A stretch of 64,000 nt of DNA from Hahellaceae bacterium. Lineage in GTDB: Bacteria > Pseudomonadota > Gammaproteobacteria > Pseudomonadales > Oleiphilaceae. Position 1 is the first letter of the stretch. Each line of letters begins with the position of its first letter. Under the pieces are notes generated by a model. It saw only the letters and a program-made list of their open reading frames with translations. It was not told where the DNA came from and made no database searches. Below, in pieces: positions 33,919-43,103 of the stretch. Where the stretch lies: assembly GCA_016716085.1 (NCBI GenBank), contig JADJWY010000008.1:310001-374000 (forward strand), written 5' to 3'. A program made the position numbers and the translations under genes.

Positions 33919-35310
33919 ATGGCTGAGCATCATTACGATGTGGTTGTGATCGGTGCAGGGCCAGCCGGTGAGGGGGCCGCCATGAATGCCGCCAAACACG
34001 GGATGCGGGTGGCCGTCGTGGAGGACAAACCGCAGGTTGGCGGCAATTGTGCCCATCTTGGCACGATACCCTCGAAAGCACTGCGCCATGCGGTGCGCCA
34101 GATTATCCAGTTCAACACCAACACCATGTTTCGTGACATTGGTGAGCCGCGCTGGTTTTCCTTTCCGCGCGTGTTGCAGGATGCAGAGCGTGTCATCGCC
34201 AAGCAGGTCAAGTTACGCACTCAGTTCTATGCGCGCAATCGGATTGACCTTTATCGGGGTAAGGCGGTTTTCCTTGATCAGAACCGGCTGGAGGTTCAGG
34301 GTGGGATTTCCCGTGAAGTGCTGTGTGGTAATCAAATTGTGATAGCCACGGGCTCGCGCCCCTACCTTCCGGACAACGTTGATTTTACCCACAGTCGGAT
34401 TTACAACAGCGATACGATACTCAAACTCAGCCACACGCCCCGAACCTTGATTATTTACGGCGCGGGCGTGATTGGTTGCGAATATGCCTCCATCTTTTGT
34501 GGCTTGGGCGTAAAGGTTGATCTGATCAATCCGGGGCCTAAACTCCTGTCCTTCCTGGATGCCGAAATTTCGGATGCGCTCAGTTATCACTTACGGGAAA
34601 ACGGTGTACTGATTCGCCATAGTGAAAAATATGCCTCTGTTGAAGGTGATGACAACGGTGTTGTGGTGACTTTGGATTCGGGCAAGAAACTGCGTGCGGA
34701 TGCGTTCTTGTGGTGTAACGGACGTACCGGGAATACCGATGAATTGGCCTTGGACAAAGCGGGGCTGAAAGCAAACTCACGCGGGCAGTTAACCGTCGAC
34801 AAGCATTATCGTACCGAGGTGGCTGGGATTCTGGCGGCCGGGGATGTGATTGGTTGGCCCAGTCTGGCGAGTGCCGCATACGACCAGGGGCGCGCGGCGT
34901 CGGCGGCCGCGATTGGTGGAGATGGCTTTCACTATATCAGCGACGTTCCTACCGGCATTTACACAATTCCTGAAATCAGTTCGGTTGGGCAAACTGAGGA
35001 AGAACTGACGCAGGCAAAAGTACCTTACGAGGTGGGACAGGCCTTCTTCAAGGATCTCGCGCGCGCACAAATTACCGGCGATACGGTCGGGATGCTTAAA
35101 ATCTTATTTAACCGTGAGACCAAAGCGTTGCTGGGCATCCACTGTTTTGGGGATCAGGCGTCTGAAATCGTGCACATCGGGCAGGCGATCATGAACCAGC
35201 CGGGTGAGTTGAACACACTCGATTATTTCATCAAGACAACCTTTAACTATCCCACCATGGCGGAAGCCTATCGGGTGGCCGCCTTGAACGGCCTTAACCG
35301 ATTGTTTTAA
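33919..35310 (+). CDS. sthA: Soluble pyridine nucleotide transhydrogenase
   Basis: 463 residues from the ATG at 33919 (GCGAAAGG upstream); an upstream TTG start is less likely. FAD site G-A-G-P-A-G-E-G, then G-G-N-C-A-H-L-G-T-I-P-S-K-A: only the first Cys of the disulphide found in lipoamide dehydrogenases is present, typical of SthA. NAD(P) site G-A-G-V-I-G-C-E, C-terminal dimer domain. Balances NADPH and NADH; its place after nqr fits redox homeostasis. Confidence 0.95.
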   Translation: MAEHHYDVVVIGAGPAGEGAAMNAAKHGMRVAVVEDKPQVGGNCAHLGTIPSKALRHAVRQIIQFNTNTMFRDIGEPRWFSFPRVLQDAERVIAKQVKLRTQFYARNRIDLYRGKAVFLDQNRLEVQGGISREVLCGNQIVIATGSRPYLPDNVDFTHSRIYNSDTILKLSHTPRTLIIYGAGVIGCEYASIFCGLGVKVDLINPGPKLLSFLDAEISDALSYHLRENGVLIRHSEKYASVEGDDNGVVVTLDSGKKLRADAFLWCNGRTGNTDELALDKAGLKANSRGQLTVDKHYRTEVAGILAAGDVIGWPSLASAAYDQGRAASAAAIGGDGFHYISDVPTGIYTIPEISSVGQTEEELTQAKVPYEVGQAFFKDLARAQITGDTVGMLKILFNRETKALLGIHCFGDQASEIVHIGQAIMNQPGELNTLDYFIKTTFNYPTMAEAYRVAALNGLNRLF

Positions 35311-35333
35311 CCGGCGTCTGCTAAATGATTACG

Positions 35334-35356
35334 CTGGGTGCGGTTTAAGCACCCAG
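35334..35356. terminator. Hairpin between convergent sthA and GDPD genes
   Basis: CTGGGTGC (35334-35341), 7-nt loop, GCACCCAG (35349-35356), perfect 8 bp. It includes the last codons of the minus-strand gene. No T run on either strand, so termination activity is doubtful. Confidence 0.4.
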
Positions 35357-36064
35357 TGAGCGTCCAATCAGCGTCGGGTAATCGGTAATCACACTATCGG
35401 TGCCGATGTGCTTGAGGCGACGGGCTTCTTCGACCGAATTAACCGTCCAGGTTGAGACATGCAGGTCGCAGGCATGTGCTTCTTTTACCAGCGGCGCAGT
35501 CACCAGCGGGTAGTGCGGAATAACCAGATCAGCACGCAGAGACTGAGCGACTTTCACCGGATTGATCAGGCGGTCGTCGGTGACGAAGCCGGTTCTTAAG
35601 GTGGGTCGGAGGGTTTTGATATGTCGCAACACCCAGCGGTTGAAACTTGTTACAACCGTTTTGTCTGCAAAATCAAAGGCATCGATCAACCACAGCAATT
35701 GATGGCTCAAGCGATCCATCCGCAACTGGCTATCCCCCTTGATCTCGAATTGAATCCATTCCACCTCTGGCAGCACTGACAAGACGTCACTCAGGCGCGG
35801 AATTTCGCAATCCTGCCAGCCGTGAACCCAGGGGTAGTGGGCCTTGAGTTGGCCGAGTGCGGCGGCGGACCAGTCCGTCATCTTGCCAGACACGCCTGTC
35901 GTCCGTTTCAGTCCGGTGTCGTGAAAGACCATGACTTCACCGTCCAGACTCAGTTGCAGATCCAGTTCAAAATGGCGAATGCCACGGGCATAGGTTTGAC
36001 GAAAACCCGCAACCGTGTTTTCAGGCGCTTCACCACGGGCGCCCCGGTGACCTGCAATAATCAT
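35345..36064 (-). CDS. Glycerophosphodiester phosphodiesterase
   Basis: 239 residues, UgpQ-like, cytosolic (no signal peptide). G-H-R-G-A-R-G-E-A-P-E-N-T (5-17) gives the catalytic His and Glu; F-E-L-D-L-Q-L-S-L-D-G (about 33-43) and H-D (48-49) complete the metal site. Hydrolyses glycerophosphodiesters from lipid turnover to glycerol-3-phosphate and an alcohol. Its start overlaps the 3' end of the DAHP synthase gene by 4 bp. Confidence 0.92.
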   Translation of the reverse strand: MIIAGHRGARGEAPENTVAGFRQTYARGIRHFELDLQLSLDGEVMVFHDTGLKRTTGVSGKMTDWSAAALGQLKAHYPWVHGWQDCEIPRLSDVLSVLPEVEWIQFEIKGDSQLRMDRLSHQLLWLIDAFDFADKTVVTSFNRWVLRHIKTLRPTLRTGFVTDDRLINPVKVAQSLRADLVIPHYPLVTAPLVKEAHACDLHVSTWTVNSVEEARRLKHIGTDSVITDYPTLIGRSLGA

Positions 36065-37179
36065 GCGTGAGAATTCCGGTTGTGCAGTGCCTGACGTGCG
36101 AGGTAGGTGTTGCGACAGAGCATCATGTCTTCAATGAATGTAGGCAGGTCGGGCAGGGTCAGCGCCTGCGGACCATCGACCAGCGCCTTGGCTGGATGCG
36201 GGTGGAAATCGATCAGTACCATGTTAGCTCCTGCGATGACACCTTGTGCCGCTGCATGCAGCACCTCCAGCACGCCGTCTGGCGCGCGCTCATGGTTGCC
36301 CACCGAATGAGAAGGGTCAACGCATACCGGCATCCGGGTGAGTCGCTTGACGACGGGCACGTGGGCAAAATCCACCAGGTTGCGGTGAGGAAGCCCAGCA
36401 TCAGTTTTCATGCCGCGTAAACAAAACACAACGTGTGAATTGCCTTCGCTGGCCAGGTATTCGGCGGCGTTGAGCGACTCATTGAGACTGATGCCAAAAC
36501 CACGCTTGAGCAATACCGGATAGGTCTTCTGACGGCCAATGGCTTTGAGTAATTCAAAATTCTGTGTATTTCGGGTGCCGACCTGCAGCATGACGCCGGT
36601 TGGACGCCCGGCTTTTTCTAAGGTTTCGTGAATTTCATCGATATGGCTTTCATGGGTGATTTCCATGGCAATGACTTTAATGCCATATTTTCCAGCCAGG
36701 TCGAAAACGTAAGGCAGGCAGGTCTTGCCATGGCCCTGAAAAGCATAGGGACTGGTACGGGGCTTATAGGCACCCATCCGGGTGCAGACCTGACCATTCG
36801 CCTGCAAGGTTTTCATCATCAATTCGACATGCTCAGGTGTGTCAACAGCACACAAGCCTGCAAACAGGTGAAAGCTGTTTTGATCAAAGCGCAGACCCTG
36901 GTATTCGAAGCCCGTGGTGCGGCGCTCGTCGTGGTGACGTCCCAAAACCCGGTATTCGTCTGAAATACGAATGACCCGTTCAACTGCTGGCAGCGACTCG
37001 ATTGTCTCTTTGTCCAGCTTTTGGGTTTCTCCAAGCAAGTAAACTTCAGTCAGTTTCTGTTGAACCCCCTGAATTTCATGTACGCGGTAGGTAATACCTT
37101 TAAGAGTCGACAGGTACTCCACTGTCTTCTGATATTCAGGTGAAGTGGTCCGGGTGTCCGGGTGCAGAATAAGTAGCAT
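36061..37179 (-). CDS. 3-deoxy-7-phosphoheptulonate (DAHP) synthase, KDO8P-synthase-like type
   Basis: 372 residues. The N-terminal about 95 residues look like the ferredoxin-like regulatory domain of Thermotoga-type (class I-beta) DAHP synthases; the barrel follows with M-G-A-Y-K-P-R-T-S-P-Y-A-F-Q-G, L-L-K-R-G-F-G and D-P-S-H-S-V-G (about 292-298). Condenses phosphoenolpyruvate and erythrose-4-phosphate, first step of the shikimate pathway. Feedback sensitivity is expected from the N-terminal domain but the ligand is not evident. Confidence 0.88.
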   Translation of the reverse strand: MLLILHPDTRTTSPEYQKTVEYLSTLKGITYRVHEIQGVQQKLTEVYLLGETQKLDKETIESLPAVERVIRISDEYRVLGRHHDERRTTGFEYQGLRFDQNSFHLFAGLCAVDTPEHVELMMKTLQANGQVCTRMGAYKPRTSPYAFQGHGKTCLPYVFDLAGKYGIKVIAMEITHESHIDEIHETLEKAGRPTGVMLQVGTRNTQNFELLKAIGRQKTYPVLLKRGFGISLNESLNAAEYLASEGNSHVVFCLRGMKTDAGLPHRNLVDFAHVPVVKRLTRMPVCVDPSHSVGNHERAPDGVLEVLHAAAQGVIAGANMVLIDFHPHPAKALVDGPQALTLPDLPTFIEDMMLCRNTYLARQALHNRNSHA

Positions 37180-37182
37180 GGC

Positions 37183-37728
37183 TTAGCGTCCGGTTTGAAG
37201 GTGTTGTTTGTGATTTGCGCGGGTTTTGAGGCGGTGTGCCCAGTCGCGGCGTACTTTGCGACGCCAGATGTAACCGATTAACGCATAGCTCCCGACGGAC
37301 AGGACAATGGCGGTCACCAGCGAACCAAAATAGAGGGGTATTCCCACTTCGACAAACTTGTCGGCCAGCCATTTCCAACTTAGCTCCATCTCCATTTCAA
37401 TGGGGGGACGCCCCAACAAATGGGAGCCAACCCAATAGTTGGCATAAAAAATAGGTGGCATGGTCAGGGGGTTGGTCAGCCAGCACAGGGCCACGGAAAT
37501 GGGCAGATTACAATTGACCCAAACTGCGATGACGGCAGCGACGGCCATCTGAAAAGGGATGGGAATCAGGCAGACGAAAATGCCTACCAAAAAGGCTTTG
37601 GATACGCTGTGGCGATTGATGTGCCAGAGGTTGGGTTCGTGCAGGACGTCACCCAGAAATCCCAGGGATTTGTTTTGCTTGATCGTATCGGGATTCGGCA
37701 GCCACTTTTTTATGAGGTCTTTGGGCAT
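37183..37728 (-). CDS. DUF2062 membrane protein
   Basis: 181 residues. The family hallmark is an N-terminal P-x-x-I amphipathic part, then A-F-L-V-G-I-F-V-C-L-I-P-I-P-F-Q (about 44-59), P-L-T-M-P-P-I-F-Y (about 87-95) and a last helix near 130-153. Function unknown; in P. aeruginosa a homologue lies next to comEC too. Basic C-terminal tail. Confidence 0.85.
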   Translation of the reverse strand: MPKDLIKKWLPNPDTIKQNKSLGFLGDVLHEPNLWHINRHSVSKAFLVGIFVCLIPIPFQMAVAAVIAVWVNCNLPISVALCWLTNPLTMPPIFYANYWVGSHLLGRPPIEMEMELSWKWLADKFVEVGIPLYFGSLVTAIVLSVGSYALIGYIWRRKVRRDWAHRLKTRANHKQHLQTGR

Positions 37729-37834
37729 AATCAGGTGCTTTCAAAAAACGTTCGGGCAAGTTTTATAGTATAATTCGCCCGCCCAGGAAATGGGCATATT
37801 GTTCGCAACTATTTTGTTTCAAGGATGAAACTCA
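37729..37834. promoter_or_regulatory. Divergent promoter region for DUF2062 and comEC
   Basis: AT-rich TTTTATAGTATAATTC near the centre. Plus strand has TATAAT at 37769-37774; minus strand has TATACT at 37772-37767. Neither has a clear -35 box. ComEC starts 60 bp on with AAGGATG ahead. Confidence 0.4.
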
Positions 37835-40174
37835 ATGAGAGCGTTTCTAATTTCAGCCCTGCTGGGCTGGTCAGGCGTGTTTGTACTTGGCCCCCACTGG
37901 TTTGCCTTACGCAGCTGGCTATTGCCATCGTTGGGGCTGCTTGCGTGGGTGTTGCTGGCCTTGCGCCAGCGACGGGGAGGGAATGGCTATGTCCTGCTGG
38001 CCTTACCGCTGTTTGCGTTACTCGCCGACCGGCACCTCGCCCCCTACCAGTCAACGTTATCGCCGGTATGGGAAAAAGGGGTGACCCGGGTTGCTGAGGG
38101 GCGCGTTTGCTCGCCTGTGGAACGCCAGGCCGTGCGCCAGACCTTCACGTTCTGTCTCGACTCCCCGCTGCACCTGAGGCGCCAGGGACAAACGGTCGAA
38201 TTGGGTGATCCGTTAAGGCTGCGGTGTTACCGCTGCCCACAGGCGCTTCAGAACGGCGATCACTATCGCATCAGGCTCAGTCTATACCCCAGGCGACCGC
38301 TACAAAATCCAGGGGACTGGTTTGCCTGGCAGAAACAATGGCGTTATCAGGCCTGGCATGGCGTCATCAGGGGCGCTCCGCGCCCGCTTAACGCCGCGGA
38401 TACTGGCTGGCGAGGGCTGGTCGGGCGATACAGTGCCACGATGCAGGGCTGGATCGGACGTCAGTTGGCGCCCCTGGATCATAGACCGACCTTACAGGCG
38501 ATGTTGATCGGCGATGCGTCGGGCCTGGACGATGCCCAGTGGCGCCAGCTTCGCCACTCCGGGCTGATTCATCTGGTCGTGGTTTCGGGGTTGCATGTCA
38601 CGCTCATGGCGGCCCTGGGAGCGGGTGGCGTCCGATGGCTTTGTGCGGTTGCTGGTTTTCGCCAGGCGCGTCGCGCCGGTTTTGTGGGCGGGATATTGAC
38701 CGTATTCGCCTATCTCGCACTGGTCGGCTTTGCCGTTCCGGTTTTTCGCGCGTCGCTGATGAGCCTGATGGGTTTGTTTGCGCTGCTCATGCGTCAACGG
38801 CTCGCGTTGATTGAGTGTTATCTGGCGGCGGTACTCGGTACGCTCTGGGTGGATCCTTTTGCGTTTGTCAGTCCTGGTTTCTGGTTATCCTTTGGCGCCG
38901 TATTGATCCTGTTCATGCAGGTGCGGCCGGGTCTGCCTCCAGTGGGTAAAATTAAGCAGCTGGGACAGCTTGTCAAATTGCAGGTTGCCTTGTTTGTGGG
39001 GCTGCTGCCGCTCCTGGCGTATGCTTACGGTCAGGTTTCGCTGAGTGGACTGGTTCTTAATCTCGTTGCTGTACCGCTGGTGACAGTGTTAATCGTGCCC
39101 GTCAGTCTGATGGTATTGATCGGACAGGCCTGTCTCGGCGCGATGGTGTCTGAGCGCGTGTTTTCAGTGACTACGGACGTTCTGGATGCCTTGCTATCCA
39201 TCTTCTGGTGGCTGGCAGAGTGGGGGGATCGAATACCCTTGCTGGAGCTGGGTTTTCTGAACGAAGGGGCAATGCTGGCGCTCGTCGTGGTGACCGCTTT
39301 TGCGCTCTGTGTCCCTCATCCTCTGCTACGAATCTGGCTATTGGTCGGAACGACACTGCTGAGTATTCGGGGAGAGGCTGGATTACCCGTCGATCAGGAT
39401 ATACCTGAATTTGAGCTCACGCTACTGGATGTCGGCCAGGGGCTTTCTGTGGTCATGAAACAAGGGGCTTCCGTATGGGTCTATGATACGGGGCCGGGTC
39501 CAGGTCCGGGGCGGGCAGAGGGGTGGGACGCTGGACGCGAGGTTATTGTGCCTTTTTTGGCCAGGGAAGGTGTCGGGCGTCTGGATGCGCTGGTTGTCAG
39601 TCATGGTGATAATGATCACGCCGGAGGCGCGCTGTCTGTGCGAAAGGCACTGCCGACGTCCTCCGTCCTGTTGGGAGAACCACAGCGTTTGACCGACTTA
39701 GGCGGTCAACCCTGTCAGGCGGGCCAACGACTGACCATCGGGCAGGCGCAGGTTTATGTGCTTTGGCCGCTTGCCGGCGAGCAAAAACGCTTTCAGCGAA
39801 ACAATCGCAGCTGTGTTCTGCGTGTTGTCTACGGTGGGCGAAGCGTGCTGTTGCCTGGGGATCTTGAGATTAAAGCGCAGCGCAGACTGGTTGAAATCTA
39901 TGGCGATAGCTTGCGTGCTGATGTATTGTTGCTACCCCATCATGGGGCTAAAAGCAGTTTTTACCCCAATCTGATCAGTGCGGTTCAGCCCACGCGTGTC
40001 CTGGTATCAGCAGGATACCGGAATCCCTTTGGTCATCCCCACCGGGAGGTCATGGACTGGCTCAGGCGGCGGGATATTCCGGTGGTCAGCACAGTAAGAG
40101 ACGGTGCTGTCCAACTGAAATGGTCACCTCATTCCCCGCTTGAATTACGCGTGAGCGGCATCGCAGCTGATTGA
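37835..40174 (+). CDS. comEC: ComEC/Rec2 DNA-uptake channel
   Basis: 779 residues. N-terminal membrane segments and an OB-like periplasmic domain (about 80-150), the competence membrane domain (about 215-480; H-L-V-V-V-S-G-L-H-V near 245), and a C-terminal metallo-beta-lactamase-like domain (about 525-770) with D-V-G-Q-G and H-G-D-N-D-H-A-G-G. It carries single-stranded DNA across the inner membrane in natural transformation. First gene of a run continuing to exbB. Confidence 0.93.
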   Translation: MRAFLISALLGWSGVFVLGPHWFALRSWLLPSLGLLAWVLLALRQRRGGNGYVLLALPLFALLADRHLAPYQSTLSPVWEKGVTRVAEGRVCSPVERQAVRQTFTFCLDSPLHLRRQGQTVELGDPLRLRCYRCPQALQNGDHYRIRLSLYPRRPLQNPGDWFAWQKQWRYQAWHGVIRGAPRPLNAADTGWRGLVGRYSATMQGWIGRQLAPLDHRPTLQAMLIGDASGLDDAQWRQLRHSGLIHLVVVSGLHVTLMAALGAGGVRWLCAVAGFRQARRAGFVGGILTVFAYLALVGFAVPVFRASLMSLMGLFALLMRQRLALIECYLAAVLGTLWVDPFAFVSPGFWLSFGAVLILFMQVRPGLPPVGKIKQLGQLVKLQVALFVGLLPLLAYAYGQVSLSGLVLNLVAVPLVTVLIVPVSLMVLIGQACLGAMVSERVFSVTTDVLDALLSIFWWLAEWGDRIPLLELGFLNEGAMLALVVVTAFALCVPHPLLRIWLLVGTTLLSIRGEAGLPVDQDIPEFELTLLDVGQGLSVVMKQGASVWVYDTGPGPGPGRAEGWDAGREVIVPFLAREGVGRLDALVVSHGDNDHAGGALSVRKALPTSSVLLGEPQRLTDLGGQPCQAGQRLTIGQAQVYVLWPLAGEQKRFQRNNRSCVLRVVYGGRSVLLPGDLEIKAQRRLVEIYGDSLRADVLLLPHHGAKSSFYPNLISAVQPTRVLVSAGYRNPFGHPHREVMDWLRRRDIPVVSTVRDGAVQLKWSPHSPLELRVSGIAAD

Positions 40175-40228
40175 GATTCAAAGGTTTTCGGTCTAGAGTA
40201 TTGAGACACAATCACAGGAGTAAGTACG

Positions 40229-40864
40229 GTGTACGAGTTGGTTTTGGCGGGTGGTGTGATCATGATCCCCATCCTATTGTGTTCAGTCATCGCCCTGGCG
40301 ATCATTTTTGAACGCCTGTGGACACTGCGCACCTCCCGTATTGCCCCTGAGAACATCGTCAACGACATGTTACTCAAGCTGAAAAAGAAAGAATTAACCA
40401 GTGCCCGATTACGGGAAATCCAGAATGAATCACCCATGGGTAGAATTTTGGTTGCAGGGCTCATTAACGCCAAACATGGGCGTGAAATCATGAAGGAAAG
40501 CATTTTAGAGGAAGCCTCTCAGGTTGTTCACGAACTGGAACGTTTTCTCAGTGGACTGGGAACCATTGCCGCCATCACGCCGCTTTTGGGCTTGTTGGGA
40601 ACCGTGATCGGGATGATCGAGGTGTTCGCGGAAATTCAGGTGGGCGGTGCGGGCAATAACCAAGCCCTGGCGGGCGGTATTTCCAAGGCATTGATTACGA
40701 CCGCCGTGGGGTTGACCGTCGCGATTCCGGCACTGGTCGCACATCGCTTTTTCCAGCGGAAAGTCGATGATCTGGTGGTCGAGATGGAGCAACAGGCACT
40801 CAAACTGGTCGAAGTGGTTCATGGTGATCGTGAAGTGGAGCTGGGCGAGGTACGTCCTTCGTGA
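40229..40864 (+). CDS. exbB: ExbB/TolQ-like proton channel subunit
   Basis: 211 residues, GTG start with AGGAGT upstream. Three membrane helices (about 7-27, 108-130, 150-172); the second and third contain the conserved L-L-G-T-V-I-G-M and T-T-A-V-G-L-T-V-A-I-P pore segments. With the next gene forms a proton-driven motor. The place just before msbA-lpxK is as in pseudomonads, where its client is not firmly known; ExbB for TonB is the usual annotation. Confidence 0.88.
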   Translation: MYELVLAGGVIMIPILLCSVIALAIIFERLWTLRTSRIAPENIVNDMLLKLKKKELTSARLREIQNESPMGRILVAGLINAKHGREIMKESILEEASQVVHELERFLSGLGTIAAITPLLGLLGTVIGMIEVFAEIQVGGAGNNQALAGGISKALITTAVGLTVAIPALVAHRFFQRKVDDLVVEMEQQALKLVEVVHGDREVELGEVRPS

Positions 40865-41286
40865 AATTCAAACGCCAGTCCCGGGAAGAATTGCCGATCA
40901 ACGTCACCTCGCTGATAGATGTTGTATTCCTGTTGCTGATTTTTTTCATGGTCTCAACGACGTTTACGAAAGAGAGCCACCTGGAGGTCGATTTGCCCAA
41001 GGCAGAAGGCACACCAGGAACGGTAACGGCTGAACAGATCGAAGTCGTGATCAGTCCAGATGGTAAATACACGGTCAACAAACGGATGCTGATCAACAGT
41101 CAGCTCGTTACCCTCAAACGTGCCATTGAAAAGCTCAGCAATGGCAATGACCAATTGCCTTTTGTGATTACGGCAGACGGTCGGACGCCCCATGAGTTTG
41201 TGGTGAGAGCCATGGATGCAGCGGGACAGCTCGGCTTTTCGAAGCTAAGCATTACCACGCAACAGTCGGGCGAAGCGCCTGAATAA
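40861..41286 (+). CDS. exbD: ExbD/TolR-like biopolymer transport protein
   Basis: 141 residues, GTG start overlapping exbB by 4 bp. Single membrane helix (about 18-38) with the key Asp in S-L-I-D-V-V-F; periplasmic domain with V-V-I-S-P-D-G and V-I-T-A-D-G-R-T-P-H. Partner of the ExbB-like channel. Confidence 0.9.
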   Translation: MKFKRQSREELPINVTSLIDVVFLLLIFFMVSTTFTKESHLEVDLPKAEGTPGTVTAEQIEVVISPDGKYTVNKRMLINSQLVTLKRAIEKLSNGNDQLPFVITADGRTPHEFVVRAMDAAGQLGFSKLSITTQQSGEAPE

Positions 41287-41297
41287 GAGAGTTGTAC

Positions 41298-43103
41298 GTG
41301 ACCAATGAAGCGAACGCCAGCCAGTCGTCGATGGCCGCTTCCGCGCCCGCCTCGGGATGGGCCGTTTACCGCCGTCTGTTGACCTATCTCGGCCCGGTGA
41401 TGGGGGCTTTCATGGTCGCCATTTTCGGTAACATCCTGTTTGCTGCGGCCAGCGCAGGCATGGCACCGGCCATGGAGTTTGTGGTCGAGGCTATCGAGCA
41501 CCCGGACGCCAGTAATCGACTGCTGTTACCGTTGATGATTATGGGGCTTTTCGGTTTGCGAGGGCTGGGTGGTTTTTTCAGCTCGTACTATATCGCAAGG
41601 GTCGCCCGATCCATTGTTCATAATCTGCGGCTGCAGGTTTTTGGTCATATGCTGCGACTTCCCAATACCTACTACGACCAACATGCCAGCGGTCAGCTGC
41701 TGTCACGCCTCACCTTCAATATCGAGCAGGTGACGGGGGCGGCAACGAATGCCGTGACCGTCGTGCTGCGTGAAGGGTTTACGGTTGTGGGACTACTGGG
41801 CTTCATGGTTTATCAAAACTGGAAGCTGACGCTAATCTTTCTGTCGCTGGGGCCGATCATCGGGGTGCTTGTCGGTTACGTGACGAAGCGCTTCCGTCGC
41901 CTCAGCACCCGCATCCAGATGAGTATGGGACAGGTCACGCAAGTCGCCAGCGAAACCATCACCGGTTATCGGGTCATGCGTATCTTTGGTGGTGAAGCCC
42001 ATGAACTGGAACGTTTTACGCGTGCCAGCGAGCAGAACATCAATCAACAACTGAAAATGTCGTTTACTGAGAGTATTTCTACCCCGGTGATTCAGGTCAT
42101 CGTGTCGATGTCTATTGCCATTCTCATCTGGCTGGCACTGTCGCCTGATGTCTTACAAGGCATGACGACGGGCGAGTTCATTGCGTTTATCACCGCGGCG
42201 ACCACCTGTGCCAAGCCGGTGAAACAGTTGACCGAAGTGAATTCGTTCATCCAGAAGGGGATTGCCGCCTCTCAGGACATCTTTGAACTGCTGGCTGAAC
42301 CGCTCGAACCTGATCACGGCGACTTTGAAATGGTGCGTGCCGACGGCGCGCTGGACATTCGGAACCTGAGTTTTGCGTATCCCGGGCATGATAAGGTCGT
42401 CTTGCATGATATTAATCTCAGAATCGAGCCAGGCCAAACCGTTGCCTTTGTCGGTCGATCGGGCAGCGGTAAATCGACCCTGGTCAGCCTGATCCCCCGC
42501 TTTTATGAAGTTGAACAGGGGGAGATCCTGCTGGACGGCGTCCCCCTCTCCCGTTGGAAACTCTCGAATCTGCGACGCCAGATTGCGTTGGTGAACCAAC
42601 AGGTTACGCTGTTCAACGATGATGTGAGGCATAATATTGCGTATGGCGTGCTGGCCCAGTCCAGTGAGAAGGCGCTCCAGGAGGCCGCAAAAGCGGCGAA
42701 TGCCAACGAGTTTATCGAGCGTCTGGCCGATGGATTCGGAACTCAGTTAGGGGACAATGGCGTGACACTCTCTGGCGGTCAGCGTCAGCGTATTGCGATC
42801 GCCAGGGCCTTATTGAAGGACGCGCCCCTTTTGATCCTGGATGAGGCAACCTCCGCACTGGATACCCACTCTGAAAAGCATATTCAGAATGCGCTTGAAG
42901 CCATTATGAAAGGGCGCACAACCCTCGTTATCGCCCACCGACTGTCTACGATAGAAAATGCTGACCTGATCGTGGTGATGGATCAGGGACGGATTATCGA
43001 GACGGGCACCCATGAAGCACTTCTGGCCCGTCAGGGGGCGTACGCAGCCCTGCATCAAAATAATTTTGCAGAAGGGGATCATGAGCCTCGCGCGGAAGAT
43101 TGA
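41298..43103 (+). CDS. msbA: Lipid A flippase MsbA
   Basis: 601 residues from the GTG at 41298 (AAGAGAG at 8 bp); a TTG six bases earlier is also in frame. Type IV ABC exporter: six membrane helices (about 30-320), then the nucleotide-binding domain with G-R-S-G-S-G-K-S-T (Walker A), L-S-G-G-Q-R-Q-R-I (signature) and L-L-I-L-D-E-A-T-S-A-L-D (Walker B). Flips core-lipid A across the inner membrane. Next gene lpxK starts within its end (23 bp overlap). Confidence 0.95.
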   Translation: MTNEANASQSSMAASAPASGWAVYRRLLTYLGPVMGAFMVAIFGNILFAAASAGMAPAMEFVVEAIEHPDASNRLLLPLMIMGLFGLRGLGGFFSSYYIARVARSIVHNLRLQVFGHMLRLPNTYYDQHASGQLLSRLTFNIEQVTGAATNAVTVVLREGFTVVGLLGFMVYQNWKLTLIFLSLGPIIGVLVGYVTKRFRRLSTRIQMSMGQVTQVASETITGYRVMRIFGGEAHELERFTRASEQNINQQLKMSFTESISTPVIQVIVSMSIAILIWLALSPDVLQGMTTGEFIAFITAATTCAKPVKQLTEVNSFIQKGIAASQDIFELLAEPLEPDHGDFEMVRADGALDIRNLSFAYPGHDKVVLHDINLRIEPGQTVAFVGRSGSGKSTLVSLIPRFYEVEQGEILLDGVPLSRWKLSNLRRQIALVNQQVTLFNDDVRHNIAYGVLAQSSEKALQEAAKAANANEFIERLADGFGTQLGDNGVTLSGGQRQRIAIARALLKDAPLLILDEATSALDTHSEKHIQNALEAIMKGRTTLVIAHRLSTIENADLIVVMDQGRIIETGTHEALLARQGAYAALHQNNFAEGDHEPRAED